This document shows positions 9,939 to 21,895 of a stretch of DNA of 64,000 bases, one piece after another; positions within the stretch are counted from its first letter, which is position 1; each line of letters begins with the position of its first letter. The position numbers and the translations under genes are program-made. The stretch is taken from the NCBI GenBank assembly GCA_950097015.1, contig CATNEN010000001.1, positions 9,605,001-9,669,000 of the forward strand. The letters run 5' to 3'. The notes beneath the pieces are model-generated. The model did not search any database, was not told the origin of the DNA, and worked only from the letters and a program-made list of their open reading frames with translations. Origin of the DNA: Macrostomum hystrix. Its lineage: Eukaryota > Platyhelminthes > Macrostomidae.

Positions 9939-11846
9939 ATGGCCGCTACTCTGCACCGCTGCCTGTCTGTGATTGACAACAGCGAGACGGGCAGGTCACT
10001 GATGGCCCGATCGAACCATCGTATCTATAAGAAAGAACTGCTCGAAAACTGGATACCGGAAGGCCAGACAATGGCTCTGCTAGAGAAAGGCAGCTTTGTC
10101 GCCATGAAGCAGTACTGCGGAACTTCTGATAAGAAAAAGATGCAGGTGCTCTGCAAGAAAGAGCACGAATTGCTGACCAAGTGTAAGCACGAGAATGTTG
10201 TCACTGTGCTGGGAATGCTGCTGGAAGCTGACAGCAACAACCCAGAGAGCTGGCCAGTGATCTTCATGGAGCTGGGCGAATGCAGCCTCCAGTTCGCCCT
10301 CACTGCCAAGAGAAAGTCGACGAATGATTTCACTTATCCTAGCGGACAGTGCGGCTACTCCTGGAGGCATTGCCTGAGCTGGCTGCGTCAGGTGGCCAGC
10401 GCAATGGCCTACCTTCACCAAGAGAACATTGTGCACCGCGATCTCAAAAGTTCTAACGTGCTTCTATTTGAAGGCAAAACTCTGTGCAAGATTTGCGACT
10501 TCGACATGAGCCGATTCTACGATCCGGAGGGCATGACGGTGGACATTGGCACCTGGCGTTGGATGGCGCCGGAGGTTCGCGCCTGCAATTGGCTGACAAC
10601 GGGGACCAATCAGCGACAGTGCTACAACTTCAAGGCCGACTGCTACTCGTTCGGCATTCTCATCTGCGAATGCATCTATCGCCAGAGACCGTTCGACTGC
10701 TACGAGGATCGCCTCTTTCAAAGGCTGGAAATGCCGGACATGCCGGAATGGGACGCTCCCACCGACGGCGCTATGACGCTGATTCGCAGCGAAGGAAACT
10801 CTTGGCGCGTGGAGCTCAAGAAGGAGCTCTCGCACTTCCCTCTGACCAAAAGGCTGTGGAGTTTGACGAAAAGTCTTCTTAGCTGGAGTCCAGAAACTAG
10901 GCCCGAGTCTGACTTGATTGTGGCAAAGTTGGCGATAGAAAGTCCTACATGCAACCCGGATGTCGGTGAAGCTACAACCAATGTTGTGGAGCTGCCGCAG
11001 CTCATGGACCTGGAAGCCGAGGCCGATTCGCTGGAGCCAACTCCAACTGACACCGGCCTGCCAGGTGAAATTCTTTAATGTTGTTTCTAGTGCTTTCATA
11101 GCTGAATAGTCTTGTTTAGCATTTAGCATTGTCCACGGGATATTTAAAATACCCACTTTTGGTTTTTTTGTGTTTCAAAATACTTAAACTATCGCCATGA
11201 AAATCTAGAACACAGGCAAAAATTTTCCGCTGTATCCGATGAAACAACTTCCAGAATCACAAATCACAAAGGCATTGGGTATTTGTAATACCCCGAGGTC
11301 TTTCCCCGGGGTATTACAAAAAAATAGCGTGATCTTTCAACTGTTAAAACTGTACACCTCACAGGCAACGTGATCTGTCTGGCTGTTCCGAGCGTTCGAA
11401 GCGTAGTCAAACTGCGCTACGCGATCACCGTATCGACGGATACCAACCAAAACCAGTTGACGAATGCAGAGATGCAGCGCATACTCGACGTGCTCAAAAC
11501 TCATGCGGACAATGTTGCCAGCTTCTTGGAGGACGATGAAGAAGAAACTAACAATGCCGCCGCCCCCGCCGCGTCGCAGCAAGTGACGGACAGTGTCGGA
11601 GTTGTCTCAGTTCGAGTCCAGAGCCAGTTCAGGTTCACAAACTCTGGCCTCCTGGAGCACGAGATCAGCGGCTCCGATGCGGATGCTTGCCAGCGTGTGG
11701 CCAGCACCTGCAGCCACAAGGAGCAGTTCCTCCAGTGGATGTCCGGCCTGTTCAATAGGGAGCGCGGGCAGAGACGCCTGCGGCTGGTTCGCTTTGAATC
11801 CGTTGACAGCAATCCGACGAGCGGGTTGGCGAGCTTCCGCGCCTGA
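9939..11846 (+). CDS. Protein kinase with DFD motif, paralogue 2 (two exons)
   Basis: Exon 1 is 9939-11064 (donor CCAG|GTGAAA, phase 1) and exon 2 is 11365-11846 (acceptor CTCACAG|GC), giving 535 residues. Landmarks: FVAMKQY (beta-3 Lys), FMELGECSLQF, HRDLKSSNV, CDFDMSRFY with DFD for DFG, GTWRWMAPEV, DCYSFGILI and SPETRPES. The N-lobe lacks a clear GxGxxG loop. Exon 2 encodes a C-terminal segment (VVKLRYAITVSTDT, then an acidic DDEEE stretch) that aligns with the C-terminus of paralogue 1, supporting the splice. Shared motifs, size and head-to-head order indicate an inverted duplication. Catalytic residues other than DFD are intact; substrates unknown. Confidence 0.85.
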
Positions 11847-12544
11847 TTGGCCAAGGTCCTGAGCTCGAATCCGTGCCTGTTGTGGTGCGCGCATCTCGCT
11901 TTAACTATTTTTATTGATTTATTCTCTTTTTTGAGAATTGGAATGGCTGGCACACACAGATCTATTTAATCTCAATGATTGTTCAATTTCAGGGTGACTA
12001 ACTTTTTGATAAAAATTGATGTTAAATACTTTTAGCCTAGTTAAACTTTTCGATTTTTCGTTTACTCAAACAGTGAATTTTTTCAATATAATTATTGTTT
12101 AATCATTGATAATATTACTAGCTATGTAACGATTATCAATAAATTCATTGATTCAGACAATTATAAATGTTTCATTTCCCTCCAGGTAGATATTTCATAG
12201 ATATGTTTTTGTATTCCAGTTAGTAGATTTCTAAATTGATCATTAAAAGTTCATGCGAATCTGGACTAAGTATTCAAGATATATTTAATTATGACAGAAT
12301 ATCATTCTCTAATTAATCGTTTATTCATTTTAATTTAAAGGGACACTATCTACATAAAAGTAAGCAACACAATCAAGGACTTAAAATTAATTCTATCTCA
12401 AATACATGCCTACCTGCAATGACAGTGACTGCGAATTGAAAAAAATCTTTTTATTCACTTCTGATCAAACTCATGACGTAAGGGACGCAGATGACATGTT
12501 AGTGAGCAAATTAGTCAACAATGGGAAATTATTGGTTGGTAATA
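11847..12544. other. AT-rich intergenic DNA
   Basis: Contains AT-rich sequence with several AATAAA-like stretches (for example around 12135) that could serve kinase 2. No other gene seen. Confidence 0.5.
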
Positions 12545-13575
12545 GATTAGGGGTGCAGTGTTAATGGGACACTGATTGATTAATAATAGGTAAGTGATTG
12601 GTAATGCGTCAGGGATTGATAGGTAATAGGTCAGTCGGTGTCAGGTAATGAGCCAGTGATTGATTGGTAATAGGTCAGTGATTGATAGGTAAGAGGTCAG
12701 TGATTGATTGGTAATGGGTCAGTGATTGATTGGTAATGGGTCAGTGATTGATAGGTAAGAGGTCAGTGATTGATTGGTAATGGGTCAGTGATTGATTGGT
12801 AATAGGTCAGTGATTGATTGGTAATAGGTCAGTGATTGATAGGTAAGAGGTCAGTGATTGATAGGTAAGAGGTCAGTGATTGATTGGTAATGGGTCAGTG
12901 ATTGATTGGTAAGAGGTCAGTGATTGATAGGTAAGAGGTCAGTGATTGATAGGTAAGAGGTCAGTGATTGATTGGTAATGGGTCAGTGATTGATTGGTAA
13001 TAGGTCAGTGATTGATTGGTAATAGGTCAGTGATTGATAGGTAAGAGGTCAGTGATTGATAGGTAAGAGGTCAGTGATTGATTGGTAATGGGTCAGTGAT
13101 TGATTGGTAATAGGTCAGTGATTGATAGGTAAGAGGTCAGTGATTGATTGGTAATGGGTCAGTGATTGATTGGTAAGAGGTCAGTGATTGATAGGTAAGA
13201 GGTCAGTGATTGATAGGTAAGAGGTCAGTGATTGATTGGTAATGGGTCAGTGATTGATTGGTAATAGGTCAGTGATTGATAGGTAAGAGGTCAGTGATTG
13301 ATAGGTAAGAGGTCAGTGATTGATTGGTAATGGGTCAGTGATTGATTGGTAATGGGTCAGTGATTGATTGGTAATAGGTCAGTGATTGATTAGTAATGGG
13401 TCAGTGGTTGATTGGTAATAGGTCAGTGGTTGATGGGTAATCGGTCAGTGATTGATTGGTAATGGTGATTGGTAATGAGCCAGTGATTGGTTGGTAATGA
13501 GCCAGTGATTGGTTGGTAATGAGCCAGTGATTGGTTGGTAATGAGCCAGTGATCGGTTGGTAATGAGCCAGTGTG
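12545..13575. repeat. Minisatellite, 22-bp unit
   Basis: About 44 copies of a 22-bp unit with core GGTCAGTGATTGATWGGTAA; two main variants (ending ATA/ATG after TTGG, or AGA after TAGG) alternate in recurring patterns, suggesting block duplications. The last copies (13460-13575) are a diverged GAGCCAGTGATTGG type. Confidence 0.95.
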
Positions 13576-13759
13576 GTGGGAAGCAGATAATAGGTTTATG
13601 TCAAAAGTTTATTCACAACTATTCTTTATACCAGGTCATCGAATTAGCAAAGAGGACAAAACATCAATAATAGTTGAAAACAGATTTGCGTCAAATATTT
13701 CAAAGGAAGACAGACAGGCAAGTCTGCGGTTAAAAAAACCGAACCTAACCATTCATAGT

Positions 13760-16700
13760 TCAAACCAATTCCGGTTTCAGCCATCGCAGCAGGCCTTTGC
13801 CAAACTGTTCAATAGTGTCTTCTTCTTTAATAAAGCAGAGTCGAATGAAATTCTCGCCCAGGTGACGATTAGCCGAGCCGTAGAAGCAGGAGCAGGGAAT
13901 TGTGGCCAGCTGTCGCTCCCTGGTCAGCCAGCGGACCAGGCGAGCGTCTCGCAGCTCGCCAATCGGATCGTCCGGACCGCCAGTTGCAGGCGGCGGCTGA
14001 GGCAGGCTTGAGATGTCCACCAGCTGCAGTTGAGTATCGTGAGATCGATTAGGCTGGCAAAATTGAAGGGCTAGGATAAAACACTGCAGACTGTGACGAT
14101 TCCAAGCCTACCCTCCGATGCTTGACCCCATGTTTGAGTTGACCCATTTTTAACTCGACCTTAATCCCAACTCGACCCATTTCTAACTCGACCCACTCCC
14201 AAATTGACCCATTCTTAACTCGACCTATTCCCAACTTGACCCATTTCTAACTCGACCCATTCCTAAATTGACCCATTCCCAACTTGACCCATCCCTAACT
14301 CGACCCATTCCCAACTTAACCCATTTCTAACTCGACCCATTCCCAAATGACCCATTCCCAACTCGACCCATTCTCAACTCGACTCATTTCTAACTCGACC
14401 CATTCTTAACTGACCCATTCTCAACTCGACTCATTTCTAACTCGACCCATACTTAACTGACCCATTCTCAAGTCGACTCATTTCTAACTCGACCCACTCC
14501 CAAATTGACTCATTCTTAACTCGACCCATTCCCAACTCGACTCATTCCCAACTCGACCCATTCCTAGCCCGCCCCATTCCCGACCCATTCCCAGTACACA
14601 CACCACGGCAATCATCAGATCGTCCGTTGCGTATGCTGGCCTAATCTGGGCCGGTGCCATGGGCATCCAGAAAAACCTGGAGGCGCTCTATAGGGTGCAG
14701 GGCAGAGCCTGTCGTATGACGCTGGGCGCCCCACCTTCCACTCCCTTCGAAGGCATGAATGCTTTCCTCAACGCTACACCCATTGACATTTTTATCAAAG
14801 GCGAAGCGGCAAAGTCCACCCGGCGTCTTCTAGATGCGGGGGTCTCCTTCCAGAACGTGCGAGCCTTCCCGAAGCGCTCCCTTCTGCCTCACTCTGACCT
14901 CTGCCTGAAAACTCTGGGCGAGTGTGGAGGGCTCAACATCCTCTCGGACGGGGCCCCGGCCACTTTACTCCGGAGCCACAGGTACAAGGTCAGCATCCTT
15001 CCTCGCAATGAGGTTAAGGATTGCTGGGCTGACCCAGCAGTCCACTGTTACACTGACGGCTCTCTGATGAACGGCAAATCGGGATTCGGAGTGTGCGTCG
15101 CCTCGGGTGGTGAGGTCCTCTGGACCCACTCCCAGCACTGTGGCAAGAGCTCAAGCGTTTTCCAAAACGAAATGCTCGCCATCAGTCTCTGTGCGGCTGA
15201 ACTGCGCCAGAGGCAGCTGACTGGACAGAGGATCTTGTTTCACTCCGACAGTCAAGCAGCTCTCAAGGCCCTCAGCCGCTGCACCTCTCGATCCAGAACC
15301 ACCTTGGACTGCCACACCCAGTTAAACGGGCTGGCGCAGTCTAACAAGGTGGAGCTGCTGTGGATCCCTGGGCACGCCGGGCTCACAGGGAATGAGATGG
15401 CGGACCAGCTTGCTAAGGCTGGCGCAGCCAGCTCCCTGATGGGCCCGGGCCCGGAGGCCCCGATCCCCGTTTCTGTGGTCAACTCTAACATCAACCGCTG
15501 GATGGAGACCCAGCACCGGAGGAGGTGGTCTAGCACCCTGAACTGTCGCCAGTCCAGGGCTGCAGTGCCAACCCCCTCTAGTAATCTGCGTAAAGCCTTG
15601 CTCAGGCTAAATCGCAGAGACCTGGGAGCAGTCACCATGGCCCTCTCGGGACATGGCTGCTTCACCAGACACCGCTACCTCCAAGGCCACGTGCCTGAGG
15701 AAACGTGTCCCTTCTGCTGCTTCGGACGTGAAAACGCCGAGCATTTCATCTGCCACTGCCCGGCCTTCACCCGGGCTAGGCTAAAACATCTCGGGTCGGC
15801 GCCGACCCTAGTCGAAGCCTGCTCGCCCGATAGCATTCCACAGCTCGCCCACTTCCTCCGCGATACCGGCCGAGCTGATTTCTTCCCAGCCTATGGCGAG
15901 GAGGATCGCGCGGCGGGATCGACCGACGGACCACCTTGAGCGGCACCGCCTCGCTGGAGGCCATCGGGCTGCCAGGGGTTAGCGATATGGGCGGCACCGG
16001 CCGCCTCCTCGCTGCGTCCGTCATGGAGGCTCCCTGCCGCTAAGTCAAGTAAGTCAAGTCATTCCCAGCCCGTCCATAACTAGGATCACTCGCCATGAAG
16101 TAGCCGCCAGCCGGAATGTACACAGGCAGGCCGGCAGCTTCCACCAGCTCCGCAAGTCGGTCGCGTTTAGGCAGCAGCTCAGCTGGCAGGGCGTCGAAGT
16201 AGCAGTCGGGCGAGCCGCGCCTGGCCAGCTCGGACTCCAGGGCCAACCCCACCGCCTCCTGGGACGGGAGAAATTCATGGTAGGATAAGTCAACTTGGAG
16301 ATGGGTCGAGTTGGGAATGGGTCGAGTTGGGAATGGGTCAAGTTAGAAATGGGTCGAGTTGGGAATGGGTCGAGTTGGGAATGGGTCGAGTTGGGAATGG
16401 GTCGAGTTGATAATGGGTCAAGTTAGAAATGGGTCGAGTTGGGAATGGGTCGAGTTGGGAATGGGTCAATTTGGGAATGGGTCGAGTTAGAAATGGGTCA
16501 AGTTGGGAATGGGTCGAGTTGGGAATGGGTCGAGTTGAGAATCGGTCAAGTTAGAAATGGGTCGAGTTGGAAATGGGTCGAGTTGGGAATGAGTCGAGTT
16601 GGGAATGGGTCGAGTTGGGAATGGGTCTAGCTGAAGATGAGTCAGGCTGATGATGGGTCAAGCTGATGATGGGTCAGGCTGTCGAAAAAAGTAGGTTAAA

Positions 16701-18841
16701 ATGAACAAAATGTCTGACTAAAACAGCGTCTTAATGCCAAACCTGAGTAGGTGTTGGGCAGGTGTAGCAGCAGTTCCTGTGCACCACCTGCATGTGTTTG
16801 ATCAGCTCCTCGGGTGCAATGGACCAGCCCAGCTTCCAGCCTGTGGCACTGAATGTCTTGCCTGCGCTGCCAATAGTGATTGTCCTCTGCCACATGCCAG
16901 GCAGGGTTGCTATGCGCTGGTGTCGGCTGCCCGGATACACCTTTGGTTGGGGAGGATGAGTTCGGCATTACTCTCATCCACCTGTTCTAATGATCGGTCA
17001 TTACCCTCATCCACCTGTTCTAATGATCGGTCATTACCCTCATCCATCCACCTGTTCTAATGATCGGTCATTACCCTCATCCACCTGTTCTAATGATCGG
17101 TCATTACCCTCATCCACCTGTTCTAATGATCGGTCATTACCCTCATCCACCTGTTCTAATGATCGATCATTACCCTCATCCACCTTTTCTAATGATCGGT
17201 CATTACCCTCATCCAACTGTTCTAATGATGGGTCATTACCCTCATCCACCTGTTCTAATGATGGGTCATTACCCTCATCCACCTGTTCTAATGATCGGTC
17301 ATTACCCTCATCCACCTGTTCTAATCATCGATCATTACCCTCATCCACCTTTTCTAATGATCGGTCATTACCCTCATTCACCTGTTCTAATGATCGGTCA
17401 TTACCATCTAGCTAGTCATTCAAATCAGAAGATAATAGACCGCAAATCAACCCACCAGCCACTCGTAGACCTCATCGCTAAGACAGATAACGTCGTGCTT
17501 GCAGCACAAATCAGCCAGTGTGCTCAACTCGTTGAAGTCGAAAACTTTTCCAACAGGATTATTCGGCGTGTTCATGATTAGCATCTTAGTTCGGGAGCTG
17601 AATGCCGACCTCAATTGGTCATCATCCCAGCGCCAGTCTTGAGCTGATCGACGCTTAGTTGAATTGGCCGAAGGTCGCAGTGGAACAAAGACCGGACGAC
17701 CGCCTGCGGAACGAACCATGGGTTCGTAGCAGTCGAAAAATGGTTCAATAATCACAACTTCGTCGCCATCGTCAACTAGAGATTGAATGGCGGTGTAGAG
17801 GCACATGTAGCCGCCGTTCGAGATCAGAATATTCTCAATGGGATCGATTGCTTGTTGAAGCTCCGTGGTGTACAGCTTGGCCAGGGCGTTTACCAGTCTG
17901 GGGTGGCCCTGCGTTGAGAGACATTTGATCAGTGCCACTCCTCACTGGTCATAGATTAATATTATTTCTTATCTACAAAATCTACTTCTACCTGGCGTCT
18001 ATCTATTTCTCACCTGTCATCTTATATATTTCTCACCTGTCATCTTATATATTTCTCACCTGTCATCTTATATATTTCTCACTTATCTATCTACTCCTTA
18101 CCTGTCCTCCATCTACTTCTCACCTGTTATCTATCTACTTCTCACTTGTCATCTATCTACTTCTGACCTTTCATCTGTCTACTTCTCACTTGTCATCTAT
18201 CTACTTCTGACCTTTCACCTGTCTACTTCTCACTTGTCATCAATTTACTTCTCACCTGTCATCTGTCTACTTCTCACCTGTCATCTGTCTACTTCTCACC
18301 TGTCATCTGTCTACTTCTCACTTTTCATCTATCTACTTCTCACCTGTCACCTGTCTACTTCTCACCTGTCACCGCACCACTTATCTATCAGTTTATCACA
18401 TGTCGTCTATTAACTTCTCACCTGTCCTGCTTCGATTTCTGTACTCAAATAAAGCCGGACTCACATATCCCCTAGTGTACTGATGCAAAAGCGGATTCTT
18501 AGAATTGGCCACATCGGCCAAAGCCTTTGTCACTGAATTTGGCGGCGCATAATCTGGGAAGCCCTGATAAAGTTGAAAATAGAATTCCTTTAATAAATAT
18601 TGATGCAAATAGTTGTAAATCAATCAAAACCAACCTAGTGAAGTCTCACCTGTCCCAAATTTAGTGCTTTGTGCTTCACAGCCAATGCCGAGTACATGAC
18701 CCTAAAATTTACGTTATCAAACAATTTTTTAACAGTTTCTTTCTTTCATTAATCGTTTCAAAAATCCGTTACTGACCATATATTCTCAACATTAGAGAAT
18801 GCTTCAAAGCGTTTAGCAATGCTGAATCTACTTGACGCCAT
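13760..18841 (-). CDS. Kynurenine aminotransferase / cysteine-S-conjugate beta-lyase-like, gene 1
   Basis: Exons in transcript order: 18841-18777 ([15 protein letters not shown]...), 18701-18650, 18563-18465, 17908-17456, 16940-16743, 16258 to about 16090, and 14023-13760, about 433 residues. Fold-type I PLP enzyme features: [56 protein letters not shown], and the PLP Schiff-base lysine in [13 protein letters not shown] (residue ~251, close to the human KAT1 position). The last exon ends with [10 protein letters not shown] and [11 protein letters not shown], holding the substrate-carboxylate Arg. The expected reaction is transamination of kynurenine or glutamine-type substrates. The junction between the last two exons does not close in phase with the obvious donor (MA|GTGATC), so that boundary is uncertain; a retrotransposon lies in this intron. 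Each of the four downstream introns holds its own minisatellite. Confidence 0.85.
14100..14600. repeat. Minisatellite, 16-bp unit (CGACCCATT orientation)
   Basis: Roughly thirty copies of a 16-bp unit AACTCGACCCATTCCC with variants, in the last intron of aminotransferase gene 1. The reverse complement of the same unit forms the array at 16285-16640. Confidence 0.93.
14596..16040 (+). mobile_element. 5'-truncated non-LTR retrotransposon (RT tail, RNase H, C-terminal zinc knuckle)
   Basis: One open frame runs from about 14596 to 15939. The N-terminal part ([13 protein letters not shown], then [16 protein letters not shown]) resembles the region after the reverse-transcriptase palm in I/R1/Jockey-like elements. 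A full RNase H follows: [16 protein letters not shown] (first Asp), FQNEMLAI (Glu), [13 protein letters not shown] (Asp) and [16 protein letters not shown] (His and Asp). The C-terminus has [18 protein letters not shown], a C2HC knuckle. The 5' truncation is typical of target-primed insertions. The intact RNase H frame suggests recent insertion. The 3' end is near 16040-16070, close to exon 6 of the aminotransferase; no clear poly(A) tail was seen. Antisense to its host gene. Confidence 0.88.
16285..16690. repeat. Minisatellite, 16-bp unit (GGGTCGAGTT orientation)
   Basis: About 22 copies of GGGAATGGGTCGAGTT, the exact reverse complement of the unit at 14100-14600. It sits in the intron between exons 5 and 6 of aminotransferase gene 1 and ends in a few diverged GGGTCAAGCTGATGAT copies. 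Confidence 0.93.
16975..17405. repeat. Minisatellite, 33-bp unit
   Basis: About 13 copies containing CTAATGATCGGTCATTACCC, which includes a near-palindromic AATGATCGGTCATT. It occupies the intron between exons 4 and 5 of aminotransferase gene 1 and reads through without stops in several frames. Confidence 0.93.
17985..18430. repeat. Minisatellite, ~22-bp unit
   Basis: About 20 copies of a CTACTTCTCACCTGTCATCT-type unit with small indels, in the intron between exons 3 and 4 of aminotransferase gene 1. Confidence 0.92.
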
Positions 18842-19344
18842 TTGCTTGTCGGACTGAAGTGAAAAATTATAACGAAATTCGTGTAACCTACTTGCAGTAG
18901 GATAAATATTAAATAAATTTTATCTGCAAATCAATTACTGAATCAAAACTAAACAGAGCAATCATTTTCTTGGACATGGAGATTATTCTTAGTTGAAAAA
19001 AAACAAGGTTTTTTTAGTTTTAAAACAAATACCGATTCAAATGTGTTGTCAGTTGATGCCATCATAGGATTAACCAGAGATAGGATTAACTGTTAGTAAC
19101 TTATGTAGCTGCAACAGTGAAAAAATGCATTTTATATCATAAGAAATATAAACCAACCATATCCATATTTAATCGTAACTCAAAACGGTCCTCCTTCAGT
19201 TTTTTAAACAAAAATGATAAGATATGAACTTTGTACTTTAATTACTGCACTGAACTTTTGTAGTGTGTACTCTTTTAAACGAAGTTGTCATTCTGTGTTA
19301 AAGAATAACGTTAGCTTTTACATAGTACTCGTACATACAGACAC
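18842..19344. other. Upstream region of aminotransferase gene 1
   Basis: AT-rich DNA 5' of the gene 1 start codon. It should contain the promoter, but no individual element was recognised. Confidence 0.45.
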
Positions 19345-20690
19345 ATGCTTCTATTGGTAGATTTTGAGACCATCTGACACCCTGTCTATTGGTAGATTTT
19401 GAGACCATCTGACACCCTGTCTATTGGTAGATTTTGAGACCATCTGACACCCTGTCTATTGGTAGATTTTGAGAACATCTAACACCCTGTCTATTGGTAG
19501 ATTTTGAGAACGTCTGACACACTGTCTATTAGTAGATTTTGAGAACATCTGACACCCTGTCTATTAGTAGATTTTGAGAACATCTGACACCCTACCCTGT
19601 CTTCTGGTAGATTTTGAGACCATCTAACACCCTGTCTATTGGTAGATTTTGAGACCATCTGACACCCTGTCTATTAGTAGATTTTGAGACCATCTGACAC
19701 CCTACCCTGTCTTCTGGTAGATTTTGAGACCATCTGACACCCTACCCTGTCTTCTGGTAGATTTTGAGACCATCTGACACCCTACCCTGTCTTCTGGTAG
19801 ATTTTGAGACCATCTAACACCCTGTCTATTAGTAGATTTTGAGAACATCTGACACCCTACCCTGTCTTCTGGTAGATTTTGAGACCATCTGACACCCTAC
19901 CCTGTCTTCTGGTAGATTTTGAGACCATCTAACACCCTGTCTATTAGTAGATTTTGAGAACATCTGACACCCTACCCTGTCTTCTGGTAGATTTTGAGAC
20001 CATCTAACACCCTGTCTATTGGTAGATTTTGAGACCATCTGACACCCTGTCTATTAGTAGATTTTGAGACCATCTGACACCCTACCCTGTCTTCTGGTAG
20101 ATTTTGAGACCATCTGACACCCTACCCTGTCTTCTGGTAGATTTTGAGACCATCTGACACCCTACCCTGTCTTCTGGTAGATTTTGAGACCATCTGACAC
20201 CCTACCCTGTCTTCTGGTAGATTTTGAGACCATCTAACACCCTGTCTATTAGTAGATTTTGAGAACATCTGACACCCTACCCTGTCTTCTGGTAGATTTT
20301 GAGACCATCTGACACCCTACCCTGTCTTCTGGTAGATTTTGAGACCATCTAACACCCTGTCTATTAGTAGATTTTGAGAACATCTGACACCCTACCCTGT
20401 CTTCTGGTAGATTTTGAGACCATCTAACACCCTGTCTATTGGTAGATTTTGAGACCATCTGACACCCTGTCTATTAGTAGATTTTGAGACCATCTGACAC
20501 CCTACCCTGTCTTCTGGTAGATTTTGAGACCATCTGACACCCTACCCTGTCTTCTGGTAGATTTTGAGACCATCTGACACCCTACCCTGTCTTCTGGTAG
20601 ATTTTGAGACCATCTGACACCCTACCCTGTCTTCTGGTAGATTTTGAGACCATCTGACACCTTACCCTGTCTTCTGGTAGATTTTGAGAT
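19345..20690. repeat. Minisatellite, mixed 35/40-bp units
   Basis: Units share the core GGTAGATTTTGAGACCATCT and differ by a 5-bp insertion (CTACC, with linked CTTCTGG versus CTATTGG or CTATTAG). A block of about 420 bp is duplicated almost exactly (19829-20248 and 20249-20668). The core is also the core of the 36-bp array at 22530. Lies between the two aminotransferase genes. Confidence 0.95.
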
Positions 20691-21185
20691 AAACGTCAAT
20701 CATAGCACTTTAGTACGTTGAGTTTTACTAGAAAACTATTTTAGAGATAGTTTTTGTTAAGCGAACAAAATGTCCTGTTTAAGTATTATACAATGTAACC
20801 TTATTTGCTTCTAATTATCGTGATGTAAAAGGAATAAATGTTCTTTATTGTAAATTAGTATTTTAATATTATATTGCATTTCAATCGTGTATTTTTATAT
20901 TCAAAAAATCAATAAGAAAACAATACTGATTAAACATATAATTAACTATGATGAAGTAAATCTGAAAATATGTGAATAAAAACTGCAATTTAAACACGAT
21001 TAATCAAGTTTGTACTAACTATGGCAACCCATATAGTTTTCCTGCGTTAAATTCAGGAACCATAGACTATACTCTTATTAACCCTTAGACCTGTGACCTT
21101 AGACCACATCGTCAGCCTCAATTGAGTGAGACCAGTAGGCTATTTCAGAGCCCGTGAAATGGTTGTCAGGGAGATGGTCTGGAAG
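20691..21185. other. AT-rich intergenic DNA
   Basis: Downstream of aminotransferase gene 2 and before SINE copy C. No coding signal recognised. Confidence 0.5.
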
Positions 21186-21557
21186 GGGGGTCGGTGGCAG
21201 AGCGGTCAACGCGTTTGCCTCTCGCACCAAGGTCCCTAAGTTCGATTCCACGGCGAGGCCTCATTTATTTGGGGCGCAGCCGCCGAGAGAAGGCTTGGTG
21301 GCTTGTCGTGCAATTTACGCCTTGAGGGCCAACCTCCAAGGCACACTGAGTGTACCACTGCCTGACGATGAGAAAGTCAGGGCAGATGTACACACATGTG
21401 TGAGCGTGTGCCTGCGTACAGTATCTGTGTGCGTGTGTGCTCCGGAGTCAGCGAAATGGGCAGAATTGCCTCCTCGCTGGCTGCGGGTCTAGTGTCACCA
21501 AATGATGTGCCATTGCCCGCAGCCCTCCTGCAACTATTATTATTATTATTATTATGG
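21186..21557 (+). mobile_element. tRNA-derived SINE, family 1, copy C (full length)
   Basis: Best copy: A-box TGGCAGAGCGG, B-box AGTTCGATTCC, body with TTTGGGGCGCAGCCGC and CCTGACGATGAGAAAGTCAG, and 3' end CAGCCCTCCTGCAA followed by six or more TTA/ATT units. The heads and tails of copies B, C and D define the family. Confidence 0.9.
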
Positions 21558-21895
21558 TCTGGAAGTGCACCAGAACATACCGCATGTACATTATGGTCAA
21601 GGGTCTTAAGTGGATTCTCTCGATCGATGTTTTGTGATTTAGGAAGTTGTTTCATCGGAAATTTTTTGCCCGTGTTCTGAATTTTCATAGCAATTTGTTG
21701 AATATTTTAGGAGATACAGAAAAAAATTTTGAGCATTTGAAATACCCCCTTGGTGTTTCTACCGGAAATAGCTCGCGGTAAATGGTTCATAAATTAAGCC
21801 GTTCCATTAGGTTTTACCATAGACAGTCTCTGATAATAGACAGTCACTACGCCGCTGAATAGTCAATAAAATTTCAGACACATTGGGAAAATTGT

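Noticed and set aside
15252-15665. Minus-strand frame inside the retrotransposon
   Set aside because: Antisense shadow of the RNase H coding region; no domain seen.
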